Assembly (NCBI RefSeq): GCF_017654505.1
Contig: NC_054548.1
Location: 34,609,774 to 34,673,773, forward strand
From: Polyodon spathula
Lineage: Eukaryota; Chordata; Actinopteri; Acipenseriformes; Polyodontidae
DNA: 64,000 bases
Direction of reading: 5' to 3'
The translations under genes were made by a program, and so were the position numbers. The notes beneath the pieces are model-generated. The model did not search any database. It saw only the letters and a program-made list of their open reading frames with translations, and was not told the origin of the DNA. Of the stretch, positions 25,047 to 36,291 are shown in pieces (position 1 is the stretch's first letter; each line of letters opens with the position of its first letter).

Positions 25047-26370
25047 ACACTACGTAACACAATTTTTGTTCCTGGGTAGTAAGTGTTATTTCCTAATTGC
25101 TTATGCCTCAAAAGTATAGAAAATGGCTATTATTCCCCAGAAACTTTGCTTTTGTGAACAGGACAATGATATTTTGAAATGTACCTATTTCCAATGAGAA
25201 AACGGTCTTTTCGTTCACATAAAGTCAGAAAAAAACAACATATGAATCCAAATTAACATGTATTTATATTAAAGTAATACAAAAATGACTACAAAAGATT
25301 TAGAAGTGAGTAGTTTTTCGGGATTTACGATTATACTGTAAATCACTTTCACGAATCAGCCCCCAAATGTAGTCTCCCATCATGTTCTCATTATACTGTC
25401 CTTGGTAGCGGTGTTCAAAGTCTAGTATATCCTGGTGGAAGCGCTCGCCTTGGTCCTCCGAGTACACTCCCATGTTCTCCTTGAATTTATCAAAATGAGC
25501 ATCAAGGATATGGACTTTGAGGGACATACTACAGCCCATTGTGCTGTAGTTCTTCACCAGAGTCTCAAACAGCTCCACATAGTTTTCAGCCTTGTGATTA
25601 CCCAGGAAGCCCCGAACCACTGCGACAAAGCTGTTCCAAGCCGCTTTCTCCTTACTAGTGAGCTTCTTGGGGAATTCATTGCACTCCAGGATCTTCTTTA
25701 TCTGTGGTCCGACGAAGACACCGGCTTTGACCTTTGCCTCAGACAGCTTAGGGAAGAAGTCTTGAAGGCTGCCGACTCCTTATCTAGAGCTCTGACAAAC
25801 GGTTTCATAAGGCCCAATTTGATGTGCAGTGGTGGCATCAGCACCTTCCGGGGGTCCACCAGTGGCTCCCACTTGACGTTGTTCCTCCCCACAGAGAACT
25901 CGGTCCGCTGTGGCCAGTCCCGCCTGTGGTAGTGCGCCTTGGTGTCCCTGCTGTCCCAAAGGCAAAGATAGCAAGGAAACTTGGTAAAACTGCCTTGGAG
26001 ACCCATCAGGAATGCCACCATTGCAGTCTCTTGATGCCATTTCAGAAAAATGCAGATATGTATCCACTTAGGCAGCTGGAACTAAACTGAACTGGTGGGC
26101 TTAAGGCCCCTGTATTTATACTACTATTTATATTACTGGAAAGTTCTAGAAAGTTCTAGAAGTTACTTCAAGTTTTCTCAGCACTGAATCTATCTGGAAT
26201 GTTCTAGAAAATAGGTACATTTCAAAATATCACTGTCCTAGTCACAAAAGCATGGGGATATAATGTTATGGGGAATAATAGCCATTTTCTATACTTTTGA
26301 GGCATAAGCAATTAGGAAATAACACTTACTACCCAGGAACCAAAAAAAAAAAAAAATTGTTACACAGTGT
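25047..26370 (-). mobile_element. DNA transposon with long, near-identical terminal inverted repeats
   Basis: Bases 25068-25139 and 26269-26340 are perfect inverted copies over 72 bp, starting at GTTCCTGGGTAGTAAGTG. Similarity continues outward (ACACT..GTAACA) and inward through a TTTTGAAATGTACCTATTT segment, for a total of about 150 bp per arm. Between them is a broken transposase-like gene on the minus strand (25300-26021), with a TATA-like TATAAATA near 26114. The superfamily is not clear to me. High arm identity suggests a fairly recent insertion. Confidence 0.8.
25300..26021 (-). pseudogene. Transposon protein of the 'WDSRxxxxHY / EQGERFHQDI' family, frameshifted
   Basis: The first half (frame from 26021) reads MVAFLMGLQGSFTKFPCYLC, then LWDSRDTKAHYHRRDWP, and PPLHIKLGLMK. 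After a single-base frameshift at about 25762 the second half continues with a Val-Gly-Pro-Gln-Ile-Lys-Lys segment, MSLKVHILDAHFDKF, EDQGERFHQDILDFEHRYQG and MMGDYIWGL, ending at a stop at 25300. I know this protein as a high-copy family in cnidarians, arthropods and fishes annotated only as uncharacterised. It contains conserved Asp/His/Glu residues but I cannot assign a catalytic triad with confidence. The N-terminal third is missing: upstream is a TATA-like box rather than coding sequence, suggesting an internal deletion. Confidence 0.75.
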
Positions 26371-26855
26371 AATCAGTTGAAGTCTAACAGAGTGTGTGTA
26401 GGCCTATATTGCAAAATAATGTCACAATTAAAATTGGGTTGGGTCAATAGGCTCGGGATACACTTATGTTAAAATTGATTTTTATGATATAACAACAGTT
26501 ACAAATTTAATGAGTTTTGGACAATGCTCAAGATGAAAAGTCAATCGATTTTTATCTTATCCCATTCCCGACTATTGGCTCCATCTAGTGGTTGCTGCGC
26601 GGAATATATCTTTATCTGCAATATAGGGCTGTTTACAAAGCTTTGACAGACATTTTGAAGTCCGTTTTTATGGGTAATAAATGTTTGATATTTATGAAAC
26701 TGTTCATCACTGTTAATAAAAACACCAATAGTTAATAAATAATTTAGTTATATAAAGCTTGATTTTATACATAAAGATAAACTAATGAGTTAATGTCAAG
26801 AAGTATTAACATGGGTGAAAGTGGCCAATGATCATTTTGACTGAAACATTAGGTT
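26371..26855. other. Spacer, no gene seen
   Basis: AT-rich, with no recognisable coding sequence. Confidence 0.4.
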
Positions 26856-27960
26856 ACTTACCATAACCCTGGTTCCCTGAAAGAGAAGACAATCACCAAT
26901 GACATTACGTATGGGATAATGTATACCAGAGCCGTCGTGAGGGAGAAGGAACGGCAACATATGAGGGACGCACAACACTGTCTAACCCAGAGGCTAGCGA
27001 TGTGAACTTACACCCTCAAAGACCCTTGTGCCTACAGAAGGCAAGGCAGGGTCTACCACATTAAGGCAGTTGAACCTGGAGAAGGTATGCGGCATAGCCC
27101 AGCTAGCCACAGTACAAATATCAGACATCGAGGCACCTCTGAAGAGGGCCCAAGATGTAGCCAACCCTCTAGTGGAGTGTGTGGCTACCCTACCAGGTGG
27201 GGGCAAGCCATTGTATGCTGTTGAGACTGTATGTACCCACAACTCCATCTGATAGCCCTAGGGCTAGCCAGCGGTCCCTTTCAGGGGCCAGACCCATAGT
27301 CAGAACATGTCCGGTTCCGGGTGCCAAAGAGAGCCTTTCACCAGACTGAGGAAATCCATGTGAAGTGGAATCTCCCAGGGCTGGCCGTGCAACAGCTGGC
27401 ACAGGGTTGAAAACCATACTCTCCTGAGCCATTTGAGGGCCACTAGGAGAACTGACGCTTTCTCTAACAGGACTTTTTCGAAAACAGTCTTGAGCAGTGG
27501 TATAGACACACTAGGGCGTCTACAGCAAGTGGACCGCCTAAGTGGTGGAGGGAGTACCATAGGGGGCAATGAAGAGATCGACCTGTGTCTTCTTGAACCG
27601 TTCCCAAATGCACATGGAGTCGCCATTCTGACAAATGCGGACCTCTCCTTGAGAGGAGGTTTGCTGCCCAGTTCACCATTCCAGGAACGGGCGTTGCCTG
27701 TAGGGACAGCAAGTTTTTCTGAGCCCATGTCAATAGCCTGAAGGCCATGCAATGACATACGCCACCACTGGGAGAAAGTATATTCACACCTGCAAAAGGC
27801 CAAACCCAGTACCTTACATGGAAAAAAAGAAAAATCCCATGATAGCCTGGAACTTCTGGTGGAGGAGGTTCTTAAAAACAAGCCAGATTTATTTGGCCCA
27901 CAAAAGAAGTGTGGGACCAAATTACACAAAAATAAATGCAATAGGGTCCACCACTATCAG
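26856..27960 (-). mobile_element. DIRS-like tyrosine-recombinase retrotransposon fragment
   Basis: On the minus strand the order is: a reverse transcriptase/RNase H C-terminus (27464-27787, with WAANLLSRRGP and HCPLWYSL); then a linker segment in another frame (27300-27500, ASVLLVALKWLRRVWFSTL and LLHGQPWEIPL); then a tyrosine recombinase C-terminus (26994-27248, with THSTRGLATSWALFRG and CTVASWAMPHTFSRF). This is the domain order of vertebrate DIRS1-like elements. The N-terminal half of the recombinase is deleted and frames change twice. The downstream end (GGTTCCCTGAAAGAGAAG near 26870) resembles DIRS terminal sequence. The catalytic Tyr position after Phe in the final motif reads Asn. Confidence 0.8.
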
Positions 27961-29615
27961 AAAATGATGCAAAATACAAAAGCAGTACCATGACCTATGA
28001 GAGAAGGCACAAATAAAACTGAGGCAGAGGTACCAGAGTACAGGGGGTGGAACCCAGTCCTGCTCTCCACTGAATACCACTGAAGAACAGATCCTGTCCA
28101 CCTGGGATGTGTGCGCTCTGGAGGGGCTTGGTGGATATTGGTGGGTAGATATTGAAGTGGGAGGCAATTAAGAAATTACAAAACTAGTGAGTAGTTACCC
28201 TTCATGTAAATGTGTATTGATTGTCTTTGAAAAGGGGTCTGACTGCTGATAAAGAACTTTGGGACACATATGAGTGCTTCTTTCTTCTTGTCATATAGAA
28301 CAAACATTCATGGTGTTTTCATGAGTCAATTTACATGTGAAATGGCGATGCGCCTGCACGTTTGGGAGAATTACCACAAAAGAGAGATAATGCTGGCAGC
28401 CTTTTTTTATTATAGTTTTTTGCTGTGTCTGGCCTGTTATGTTGTATACCTCTTGCGGGTTTACAGTTGTGTATAAAACCACTTGCCATGAACTGGGTTC
28501 TTCCCTTGTGTAACATGGGTGAACTGTTACGGTGTGGGTATCCGCTGAAAAACGTGAGAGACACAGTTTTGTATTTGAAACGCCGCTCAGGAATCCAGAT
28601 TTTAGATATTTAAAGTTGCAGTGTTGGTGGCTGCCACTAGGGTATGGGCAACGGTAGCCCTAGGGCCAGAGGATGTATACTTGGTAGTACATGAATAACA
28701 AAAAGGAAAAACAAAACACAGTTCAAAAACAGCTAAGAAATAAAAAGTGGCCAAGCTTGGGCCGTGCGCTACTCCTGCTACACAGGGAGGTCCCGCACCA
28801 GGAACCTTCTTCCTAACATAAACTAAATGAACTGTGGTGGGATTAAAAATCCCCTAAAATAATCGCTACCATAAAGTCATTCACCTCCAGGCTGAGCAGA
28901 CAAAGCACCAAACAAACAAACAGCACCGCACCAACAAGAACAAAGAAACTGGCTTTTCAGCCTCTTTTTTTGAGCAGTTAATTGATTTTCAATTGTTCAA
29001 TTCCCCCTGAGCACCTGTTGCACATTCCTTTTAATTAGGCAAGCAGGTAGGTCTAACCTCCCAGCCATGCCATCCAATTAAACAAATTAAACACATTATT
29101 TAACACCCAACCCAAAACCATATTTTATTTAGAAACCCCAAAGCAAACCATACTATTTACAGGGCAGGCCTAAGCCCTGCAGTATTAAAGGGAACCAAGG
29201 ACCTTGGACCTTTTTATTTTATTGTGCTACATGTTCCCATGTGTTGCTGTAACTGTTTACGTAAGATGTGTGTATTGTTTTAAATTTATTTTTACATTTT
29301 GACCACTTTTTTAAACTTTTATATTGCATTCCCTGCCTCAAGATGGCGTCACATGTACCCGTATGGACCTCTCAGAACTACCTTTCCCATCATCCTCCTG
29401 CTCACATATGTAACTGACATGAATTTGCCAGTGAGCAGGATATATAGTTCTGTATTGTGTTACATTTCAGTGATGCCTTTCACTTGAGACACAGGGTTAT
29501 GCGGGTCTCCAGTACCTTGTACTGAGCATGAAGTTCTTCATGCGATTCGGCATCGGTGAACGAACCTGTGGAAGGGTGATGGGCAATTCATTGATAAGGA
29601 GACATAACTTTTAGT
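27961..29615. other. No gene recognised; dispersed-repeat-like sequence
   Basis: 28620-29200 is compositionally like an LTR or other interspersed repeat (poly-A-like and C-rich blocks) but I could not pair its ends. The frame at 28291-28482 and others have no recognisable domain. Confidence 0.35.
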
Positions 29616-30034
29616 TGTAACGCCACTCAGGCGCACTGATTTATTTCAGCCCGCAGAGGGCGCGGTTGTCCGCGGCTTGAGTACCGGCAATGGTAAACAA
29701 GACCACGGTTATACCAGTCGAGGTACACAGTACAATGCAGGTATACTTGCAGGTGCTCTGGAAATAATAAATCACAAAGAACAAAAGGTTCCGACAGCTG
29801 GCTCATTTCGTCTTAGAGGGCAGACCTGAGGGAACCCCTGAGCGTCCTTTTATTAGTTCAACAACCCCTCAAAGCCTTCCCCTCAGCCACTCAGAGAGGG
29901 GGAAAACCCACACACCCTCTTTCCCACCTCTCGGTGTCAATGCCGTGACTGGCAGACGGATATTGCAGGGCTGCTGCCCTTCCCACAGCACTACAAATGC
30001 GCTCAGAGGGTCAGCGCAGGTCTCCCCTGTTACA
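29616..30034 (-). mobile_element. Solo LTR of a Ty3/gypsy (Gmr1-like) family
   Basis: 419 bp with perfect terminal hexamers TGTAAC...GTTACA (read on the minus strand it starts TGTAACAGGGGAGACC). It shares the start TGTAACAGGGG and internal blocks (GAGAGGTGGGAAAGAGGGTGTGTGG and a CTGAAATAAAT poly(A)-signal region) with the LTRs at 33648 and 36292. No target duplication was visible. Confidence 0.7.
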
Positions 30035-30089
30035 GAACCTTATTGAACAAAATGCTTCAACAATTACCAATTGCTACGTGCTGGCTTAC

Positions 30090-30297
30090 AACCAGCATGA
30101 TACTTGTTTGTTCGTCCACCGTTTGTCTGTCAGTCTATTCGTTTTGGCTACTGTGCCGTTTTATTTTACAAAGTGTTTTTTGTTTGTTCAACCTTTTATT
30201 TTCTGTTTATTGATTAAACTGCACAACAGCACAATTCACATTTCACCTGGCAGTTTCTTCTGGGTCTGACGTCACCACACCCACCATCCTGTTACAA
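30090..30297 (+). mobile_element. Solo LTR fragment, copy 3 of the 825-1399 family
   Basis: Contains TTTTGGCTACTGTGCC, AACCTTTTATTTTCTG and the TCTGACGTCACC block in the same order as 1220-1380, but more diverged and truncated at the left. Confidence 0.55.
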
Positions 30298-30590
30298 GCT
30301 GTTTTTGTTTTAAAATTTGTTATATAAACATAGGACAAGCAAGCATACTAAGTTAGTCTGATACTTCATAATAAATTGGTCCACCTGAACAAGATCATCT
30401 CACATCCAATTTGGTACACTGCAATCATAATCTTGTTTATAATCCTGTGGTGATTATCATCTGGTACGCTGCAATCGGGATTAACAAGTGTACTAACTTT
30501 AGTCCAAGCAAGTGGACTAAACCTGTTAATCCACTAGTTAGACGCATCAAGTGGACTAACTTTGGTACGCTGCAATCGACCCCCTATGTC
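30298..30590. other. Non-coding with three copies of a short motif
   Basis: GGTACACTGCAATC (30412), GGTACGCTGCAATCG (30463) and GGTACGCTGCAATCG (30565) recur in direct orientation at 51 and about 100 bp spacing. Possibly the end of a MITE; not assigned. Confidence 0.45.
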
Positions 30591-31294
30591 TTACAGATAA
30601 AACAAAAACCTGGTAGATAATGTGTTTTGCTTTTGTATACAAGAATGATATTTATTTGAACAGACTTTTGCAGTGTTAACCATTTTCAACATAAGCGGCC
30701 AAGCATGAAATAGCCCAAAATATAGTAAAAAGGTAAAATTGTAAGCAACTCCATGGAAATAGAAGCCCAATTCCAGTTTTAAAGCGGAACTGGCAACCCT
30801 GGCAGAGGGAGTGAGAATGTCTAGTGCTTCAGCATATGATTCTCCCTGAAGCATGGAGCAATGCATGGAGCTTGGCTCTGCCTCTTCGCTGTCACTTGAT
30901 GTTGATGGTGAATACTCTTTGCTTATGTCTTCACTGACACACTCGCTGACATCCAATTCAGTGGAAGAATTGTATGTATTTGAATTTAAATTGGAATCTG
31001 AATTCAATATTATTACTAATACTTCTTTCTCACTGAGCGATTTTCGCCGGTTTACAAACACTATTGACATTTTTTTGACTGGGATATGTATATGTAATTC
31101 AGTCAATATCTGGCAAAGGGCTGCAAGGGACCAATAAAAGGTGTTACAGAAACCTTGTGTTACAATATCAAGTGATCAGGGGTTTTGTAGGCTCAGTAAT
31201 TCAAATTTAAAGTTGCAGAATGTACCGGTACATTCGTACTCCCTGCGGACCAGAAAGCAGCGAATGTACCGGTTCGTTCATACTACTCAAAGGG
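30591..31294 (-). mobile_element. Probable piggyBac-type remnant, right end at TTAA
   Basis: The right end reads CTACTCAAAGGG followed by TTAA (31295-31298); the inverted terminus CCCTTTGAGTAG next to TTAA is a piggyBac hallmark. Reading leftward on the minus strand, an open frame (31106-30591) encodes an acidic Ser/Asp/Glu-rich N-terminus (SSTELDVSECVSEDISKEYS) typical of piggyBac transposase N-termini, then decays into unrelated sequence. The left end was not found. Family assignment is inferred from the terminus and composition. Confidence 0.45.
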
Positions 31295-31298
31295 TTAA

Positions 31299-32845
31299 AG
31301 CCCTGGCAGGCAAGTGAGGTCTTATTTATAGCCTCAGGCAATGTAGAAGATGATTTAGGCCCCTGTCAAGAGACTCCTAGCACAAAATTAATTTTGATGG
31401 GGGAGCACTTGGTTCTAGATCAGCAACAGGAACTGTGTAAGCTTATTGAAGAGTTCAGTGATGTTTTTTCTGACGTGCCCGACAAGACTAATTTGGTTGA
31501 ATATGACATTTTCTCTCCCTCAGGTGTCACAGTATGAGAGAGACCTTACCGGATCTCGGAAAGTCAACGAAGTGGCGTTCGCAAAGAAGTATGGGACATG
31601 CTCAAACTTGGGGTGATTGAGCCTTACCGGAGCGAGTGGTGCAGTCCAGTTGTCATAGTAGCCAAGAAAGATGGTACCAATCGCTTCTTTGTGGACTTTC
31701 CGAAGGTAAACGCTATTGCCAAGTTCGATGCTTACCCTATGCCTCGGGTTGACGAACTTCTAGATAGACTGGGAAAGGTGAGGTTTATTTCGACTGTGGC
31801 CCCGACAAAGGGATATTGGCAGATCCCCTTACCCGCAGTTCTAAAGAGAAAACCACGTTTTCAATACCAGAAGGGCTGTTTCACTTTAAAACCATGCCAT
31901 TTGAGCAACATAGTGCATCCGCTGCCTTTCAGAGACTGATGGACCAGGTTTTACACCCACATCATGAATATACACCAGTGCGTATTGATGATGTGATTTA
32001 AAGCTCCACCTGGCAACAGCATTTGGCTATTGTTACAGCCGTCCTTCAGTCTCTAGGGGTAGTCCGGCTAACAGCTAACTTGAATTGTGAGAAAATGTGC
32101 ATTTGCCAAGAGAGAGACTCAATATTTGGGATTTTTAATGGGAAATTGAAGGGTGAGACCCGTGGTCACCAAAATCCAGGCTTTGGTTGACGCGGCGATC
32201 CTCAAAACCAAGACTCAGATGAGGTCACCACTGGGATTAGCCAGTTGTTACCACCACGAGTATTACACAGTGGTTAATCCTTTAGTTGACCTCATCAAAA
32301 AGAGTTCTCCAAATTCAAGAAAGTTGTCAACTGAGTGTCAGGGGGCATTTGATACTGTTAAGCATAAACTGTGCCAGGCCCCCACCCTTAGCACACCTGA
32401 TTTCACCAAGAGATTTATCCTCCACACTGATGCATCAGATGTGGGTTTGGGTGCAGTCTTGTCCCAAAAGGTAGACGGAGTAAAACATTTGATGCTGTAT
32501 CTCAGTAAAAAGATGCTACCTCGGGAGCGCAACTACTCCATAATCGAAAAGGAGTGTTTGGCCATTAAATGGGCTACTCATTCCTTATGATATTACCTGC
32601 TGGGATATTCATTTAATCTTGTCACAGACAACGCCTCACTCAAGTGGTTAAGCACAATGAAGGACAGCAATGCCCTGATAACTCGATGGTATCTGGCATT
32701 ACAACCTTTCATGTACCACATGGTACATCGTGCAGAGAAAGACCATCAAAATGTGGATTATTTTTCCCGGGAGGGGAGAGTAATGGGAAAGATAGATTCA
32801 GCCGAGTATTCCTTTGGCTCCACTCTGAGTGGTGGGATATATGAC
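31299..32845 (+). pseudogene. Ty3/gypsy pol remnant 1: RT and RNase H, no integrase downstream
   Basis: The RT N-terminal region is at 31300-31535 (EEFSDVFSDVPDKTNLVEYD). The RT core follows at 31598-32000 (MLKLGVIEPYRSEWCSPVVI, FDAYPMPRVDELLDRLG, and the catalytic region as VRIDDVI with Arg where Tyr is usual). Then comes a degraded connection, and RNase H at 32400-32790 (LHTDASDVGLGAVLSQ, RNYSIIEKECLAIKWA, EKDHQNVDYFSREGR). Stops and frameshifts break it at several points. After RNase H the sequence passes directly into a non-coding, LTR-like stretch without an integrase domain, as expected for the Gmr1-like gene order. I describe the remnant as found; it cannot be functional. Confidence 0.85.
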
Positions 32846-33590
32846 AGAAATACAATGATTCTTGGTTGTAAAGAGGGCGCTAATTAGCGAGAACAGAGTT
32901 CCATGGACGGGCTGGTCTGACAGTTCTTTCCCAGGGTTCAAGGGAAGTCAGCCAGCCTGGAAGAGGGTGAGACTCCGTTGCAGTAATGCATTGACCTGGA
33001 AGGGAAACGGCGTGGTACCGCAGATTGGAGAGGTGGTTGCATTCATTTACCAAGGGGTCATGTGTGACAGCATAAAATGGTACGGAGAATCGTAAACTGT
33101 TCCTTCGCTTTGGTTTTGCATTTGAACCTAGAAGGACTGTGAGAGACCCCAGAGAACGTAAGTGTTTTGTTTGTTTTCGTGTTGTTAGTAATTTGTCTTG
33201 CTTGTGAATTACCAGACGGCTAACATGTTTCTGGATCTGTCGCCTTGAGCCAGCACAAAACCAGAACAACACTTCACTACTGTCATGAAATAAACTTGTA
33301 TCACCCACCATGAGCACTACTGCATGCACCCAGGACTGGTGACCATGTTTGTACTATTGTGGGGAAGATATTATTTGCTTATTATTTGGGACTGCAATCT
33401 GTTATTGTTTACCCCGTGTAGTACACATTGTTGTGTATTGCTGGGGATTATTGTTTGGTCGCCAGACTTTGATACAATTAATAAAACCTTTCCAAACTGG
33501 ATTATAATCTTCTCTGTCTGTTTCGTTCACGCACTGCATCACTCCTGCACCCACATCCACTCAGCTACTTTGTCTCAGTACCCTTTAAAG
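32846..33590 (+). mobile_element. Probable 3' region/LTR of gypsy remnant 1
   Basis: Non-coding stretch after RNase H with AATAAA at 33291 and 33479 and a GT-rich region. I could not identify a matching 5' copy in the window, so the LTR call is positional. Confidence 0.4.
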
Positions 33591-33647
33591 CAGTTGTTTG
33601 AGTATACCTTTGCTGTAAAAAATATGCTGAAGCTGGGGATGACAGCC

Positions 33648-34080
33648 CCTGTCAGTCATGGCGATGACACAGAGAGGTGGGAAAGAGGGTGTGTGGGATT
33701 TCCCTCTCTCTGAGTGGCTGAGAGGCGGACCTTCGGGGATTGCTCGGCCTATAAGTACTGCGCTTGGCCGTGATTGAGAATACACAGAGACGCCCGCAGA
33801 GAAGGCTGGTGGTTGGAACGAGTGACCAAAAACAGGCAAGCACAGCTGAGGAAGACAGCCCACCTTAAACAAATAAAATAAGAATTTATTCAAAATATTA
33901 TGTACCCAAGGGGACGTGTGTAGAGATAGGGGAACCTTGGCCATCCCAGAGTATAGTGCACAGCGAAGCGTAGGACGAACACCCGAGCTGCCCAGCATAG
34001 CGGCAGTGGGGGTACTGCGAAAGCAGCACTTTTGTTTTGTATGTTTATTACTGTGTTTTATTTTCCCTTTTCTTTTGGCT
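33648..34080 (+). mobile_element. 5' LTR fragment of Gmr1-like gypsy element 2
   Basis: Matches 36333-36755 closely over about 430 bp (shared blocks GTCAGTCATGGCGATGACA, ATAAGTACTGCGCTTGG, CACAGCTGAGGAAGACAGCC, GGGGAACCTTGGCCA). The first about 40 bp and the 3' end present in the 36292 copy are missing here; the copy ends where integrase-coding sequence begins, so gag and protease have been deleted. Confidence 0.8.
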
Positions 34081-34088
34081 GAGGCTGG

Positions 34089-34990
34089 ATGGTGATGTCA
34101 GGCATTTTTTGCGAATGCTGTGGGGAGTGTCAGAAGGCTAGACCTAGAGCCATATCACGAGCTCCATTGGTGCCATTGCCCCTAGTGGAAGCTCTGTTTC
34201 AGCGTATTGGAATGGATTTAGTTGGACCGCTGGAGTGGAGTGCAGCAGGATACAAACACCTATTGGTCATACTGGATTATGCAACACATTATCCAAAGGC
34301 CATTCCCCTTCACTCTGAGTCTGCTAAATCAGTTGCCAATGAGCTAGTGAAAGTTATCTCCCAGGTGGGGAGTCCCAAAGAAATACTGATCGACCAAGGG
34401 ATCAACTTTATGTCCCGGCTAGTCCACGGAACGTGTAAACTTTTGGGGATTAAGACCATTAGGACCTCGGTTTTTCACCCTCAGACCGATGGACTTGTGA
34501 GCGTTTTATTATGATCCTCAAAAACACGTTGCTCAGATTTATTGATAGTGATGTGCACCACTAGGACCAGCTGATTCCTCCCCTTCTCTTTGCTATAAGA
34601 GAGGTACCTCTCACCAATTCACCATTCAAGCTGCTGTATGGGTGGAGACCCCACGGTGTACTCAATCTGGTCAGAGAGATGTGGTAGGAACAGCAGGATA
34701 ATTCGACCAATCCTGTCCGTTATGTGTTGGACCTGTACAAACGTTTTGAGTCTGTGGGAAAATGGGCACATGGCAATTTGGAGCAGGCCCAATACAGGCA
34801 GTAGACCCAATATAACAGGGGGGCCCGGTTACGTGTGTTTCAGCCAGGGGATAAAGTGCTTCTATTGTTACCCAGCTCTGAATCTAAACTTCTGGCGAAG
34901 TGGCAAATACCTTTTGAGGTTACACACTGGATTGGGATGGTGGACTATGAGATCTGCCAGCCGGAGCGACGGAGAGAAAAGCACATTTAT
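34089..34990 (+). pseudogene. Integrase of Gmr1-like gypsy element 2 (upstream of RT)
   Basis: The frame starts in the second half of the zinc-binding domain (FCECCGECQKARP; the His pair is lost). It then shows the catalytic core with FQRIGMDLVGPL (first Asp), EILIDQGINFMS (second Asp) and VFHPQTDGLV near the Glu site, where a one-base loss at about 34500 shifts the frame. The C-terminal part continues to about 34990 (HIYHINLLKP) with several TAG stops. The next frame, after a single TAG at 35012, is the N-terminus of reverse transcriptase, in the same reading frame. Integrase before RT is the order of Gmr1-like Ty3/gypsy elements, unlike ordinary gypsy. Confidence 0.85.
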
Positions 34991-35014
34991 CATATAAACC
35001 TCTTGAAGCCCTAG

Positions 35015-35720
35015 TTGCAACAGGAAGCTTTCTTAGTGGCACAAGCAGATGACATCACAGACCTAGGACCTGATCTTTCTGTGTTGGCAAAGAAGTGGTT
35101 GGTACAGATTGCAGATAATCTGACACCAGTGCAGAAATGTCAGGCTTGGGCGGTGGTTGCAGAGTTTCCTGATGTGCTTTCTCCCGTCCCGGGTCAGACT
35201 TGTGTAGCTTACCATCACATTGAAGTTGAGCCGGGGGCACCAGTTCGCCAGAGGCCGTACTGTATACCTGAGCGCAAAAGGCAGGTAGTAAAGACCGAGA
35301 TTGACAAGTTGCTCAGACTGGGGGTAATAGAGGAGACTCAAAGTGACTGGAACAGTCTGATTGTTTTAGTAGATAAGGCGGACAGGTCAACTCGATTTTG
35401 CATTGACTTTAGATGAGTTAATGAAAAATCGAAGTTTGACGCTTATCCGATGCCCCGGGTAGATGAGTTGCTGGAGCGTCTAGGCACCGCTCATTTTATA
35501 ACAACACTGGATTTAATGAAGGGGTTCTGGCAGATACCCCTGACCCCAGAATCCAGAATCCAGAGAGAGGACCCAGTTTTCAACTCCCTTCGGGTTGTGC
35601 CAATTTAGAACTATGCCCTTTGGGTTGCACAGAGCACCAGCCACTTTTCAGATGATGATGGATCGCATTTTGCGACCCCATCAGTAGTAAGCCGCTGCTT
35701 ACATAGATGACATTGTTATC
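35015..35720 (+). pseudogene. Reverse transcriptase of Gmr1-like gypsy element 2
   Basis: Opens with a 133-codon intact stretch (LTPVQKCQAWAVVAEFPDVL, VRQRPYCIPERKRQVVKTEI, LLRLGVIEE), then a stop at 35414. It continues with KFDAYPMPRVDELLERLG, the TTLDLMKGFWQIPL block and, after frame changes, AAYIDDIVIHS at about 35690 with an intact Tyr-Ile-Asp-Asp catalytic box. After that about 150 bp of the connection domain is deleted or scrambled. It directly follows the integrase C-terminus. Confidence 0.85.
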
Positions 35721-35875
35721 CATAGTGAGGATTGGCCACGCTCGCTGCTCCTGTGACAGACCTCACCTGGAAGGCTGCCCCAAAGTGGACGGAGCCGTGC
35801 CAGAGAGCCTTTCTTGCTCTGAAGTGAAGGCGGTGTAGCAAGCCAGTGCTATGAGGTCCTGATTTAAGTAGCAGA

Positions 35876-36184
35876 TTCACCTTGCAGACAGATGCGTCAG
35901 AGACAGGTCTCAGGGCAGTATTGTCTCAGGAGGTGCAGGGAAGCGAGCAGCCAGTCCTGTATATTAGCAGGAAGCTCCTTCCCCATGAGAAAAACTATAG
36001 TACCATCGAGAAGGGGTGTATTGCACTAAAATGGGCAGTTAAGTCACTCCGGTACTACCTCCTGGGGCGACACTTCACCCTGGTTACAGATCATGCCCCC
36101 TTAGCATGGCTTCACCAGATGAAGGAAAACAATACCAGAATCACGTGGTGGTACTTGGTCCTCCAGTTCTATGCCTTCAGGTAG
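35876..36184 (+). pseudogene. RNase H of Gmr1-like gypsy element 2
   Basis: 100-codon frame with LQTDASETGLRAVLSQ, NYSTIEKGCIALKWAVKSLR, YYLLGRHFTLVTDHAPL and ITWWYLVLQFYAF, the gypsy RNase H core. A stop at 36182 and a degraded tail follow, then a purine-rich tract (GAGGGGGAGGGT at 36279-36290) and the 3' LTR. RNase H is the last domain, confirming that integrase is not downstream. Confidence 0.85.
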
Positions 36185-36291
36185 TCAACCGAGCAGGGAA
36201 ACTGCATTAAAATGCAGATTTTTTCTCTTGGGAAGGCATGGGGTGTAGGATTTTCGAATGGACTGGTAGTGCCATTCTGAGGGGGAGGGTA

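Noticed and set aside
30591..31106. 171-codon minus-strand frame as a host gene
   Set aside because: The acidic part resembles a piggyBac N-terminus and the frame then decays. No splice sites or conserved domain supports a host gene.
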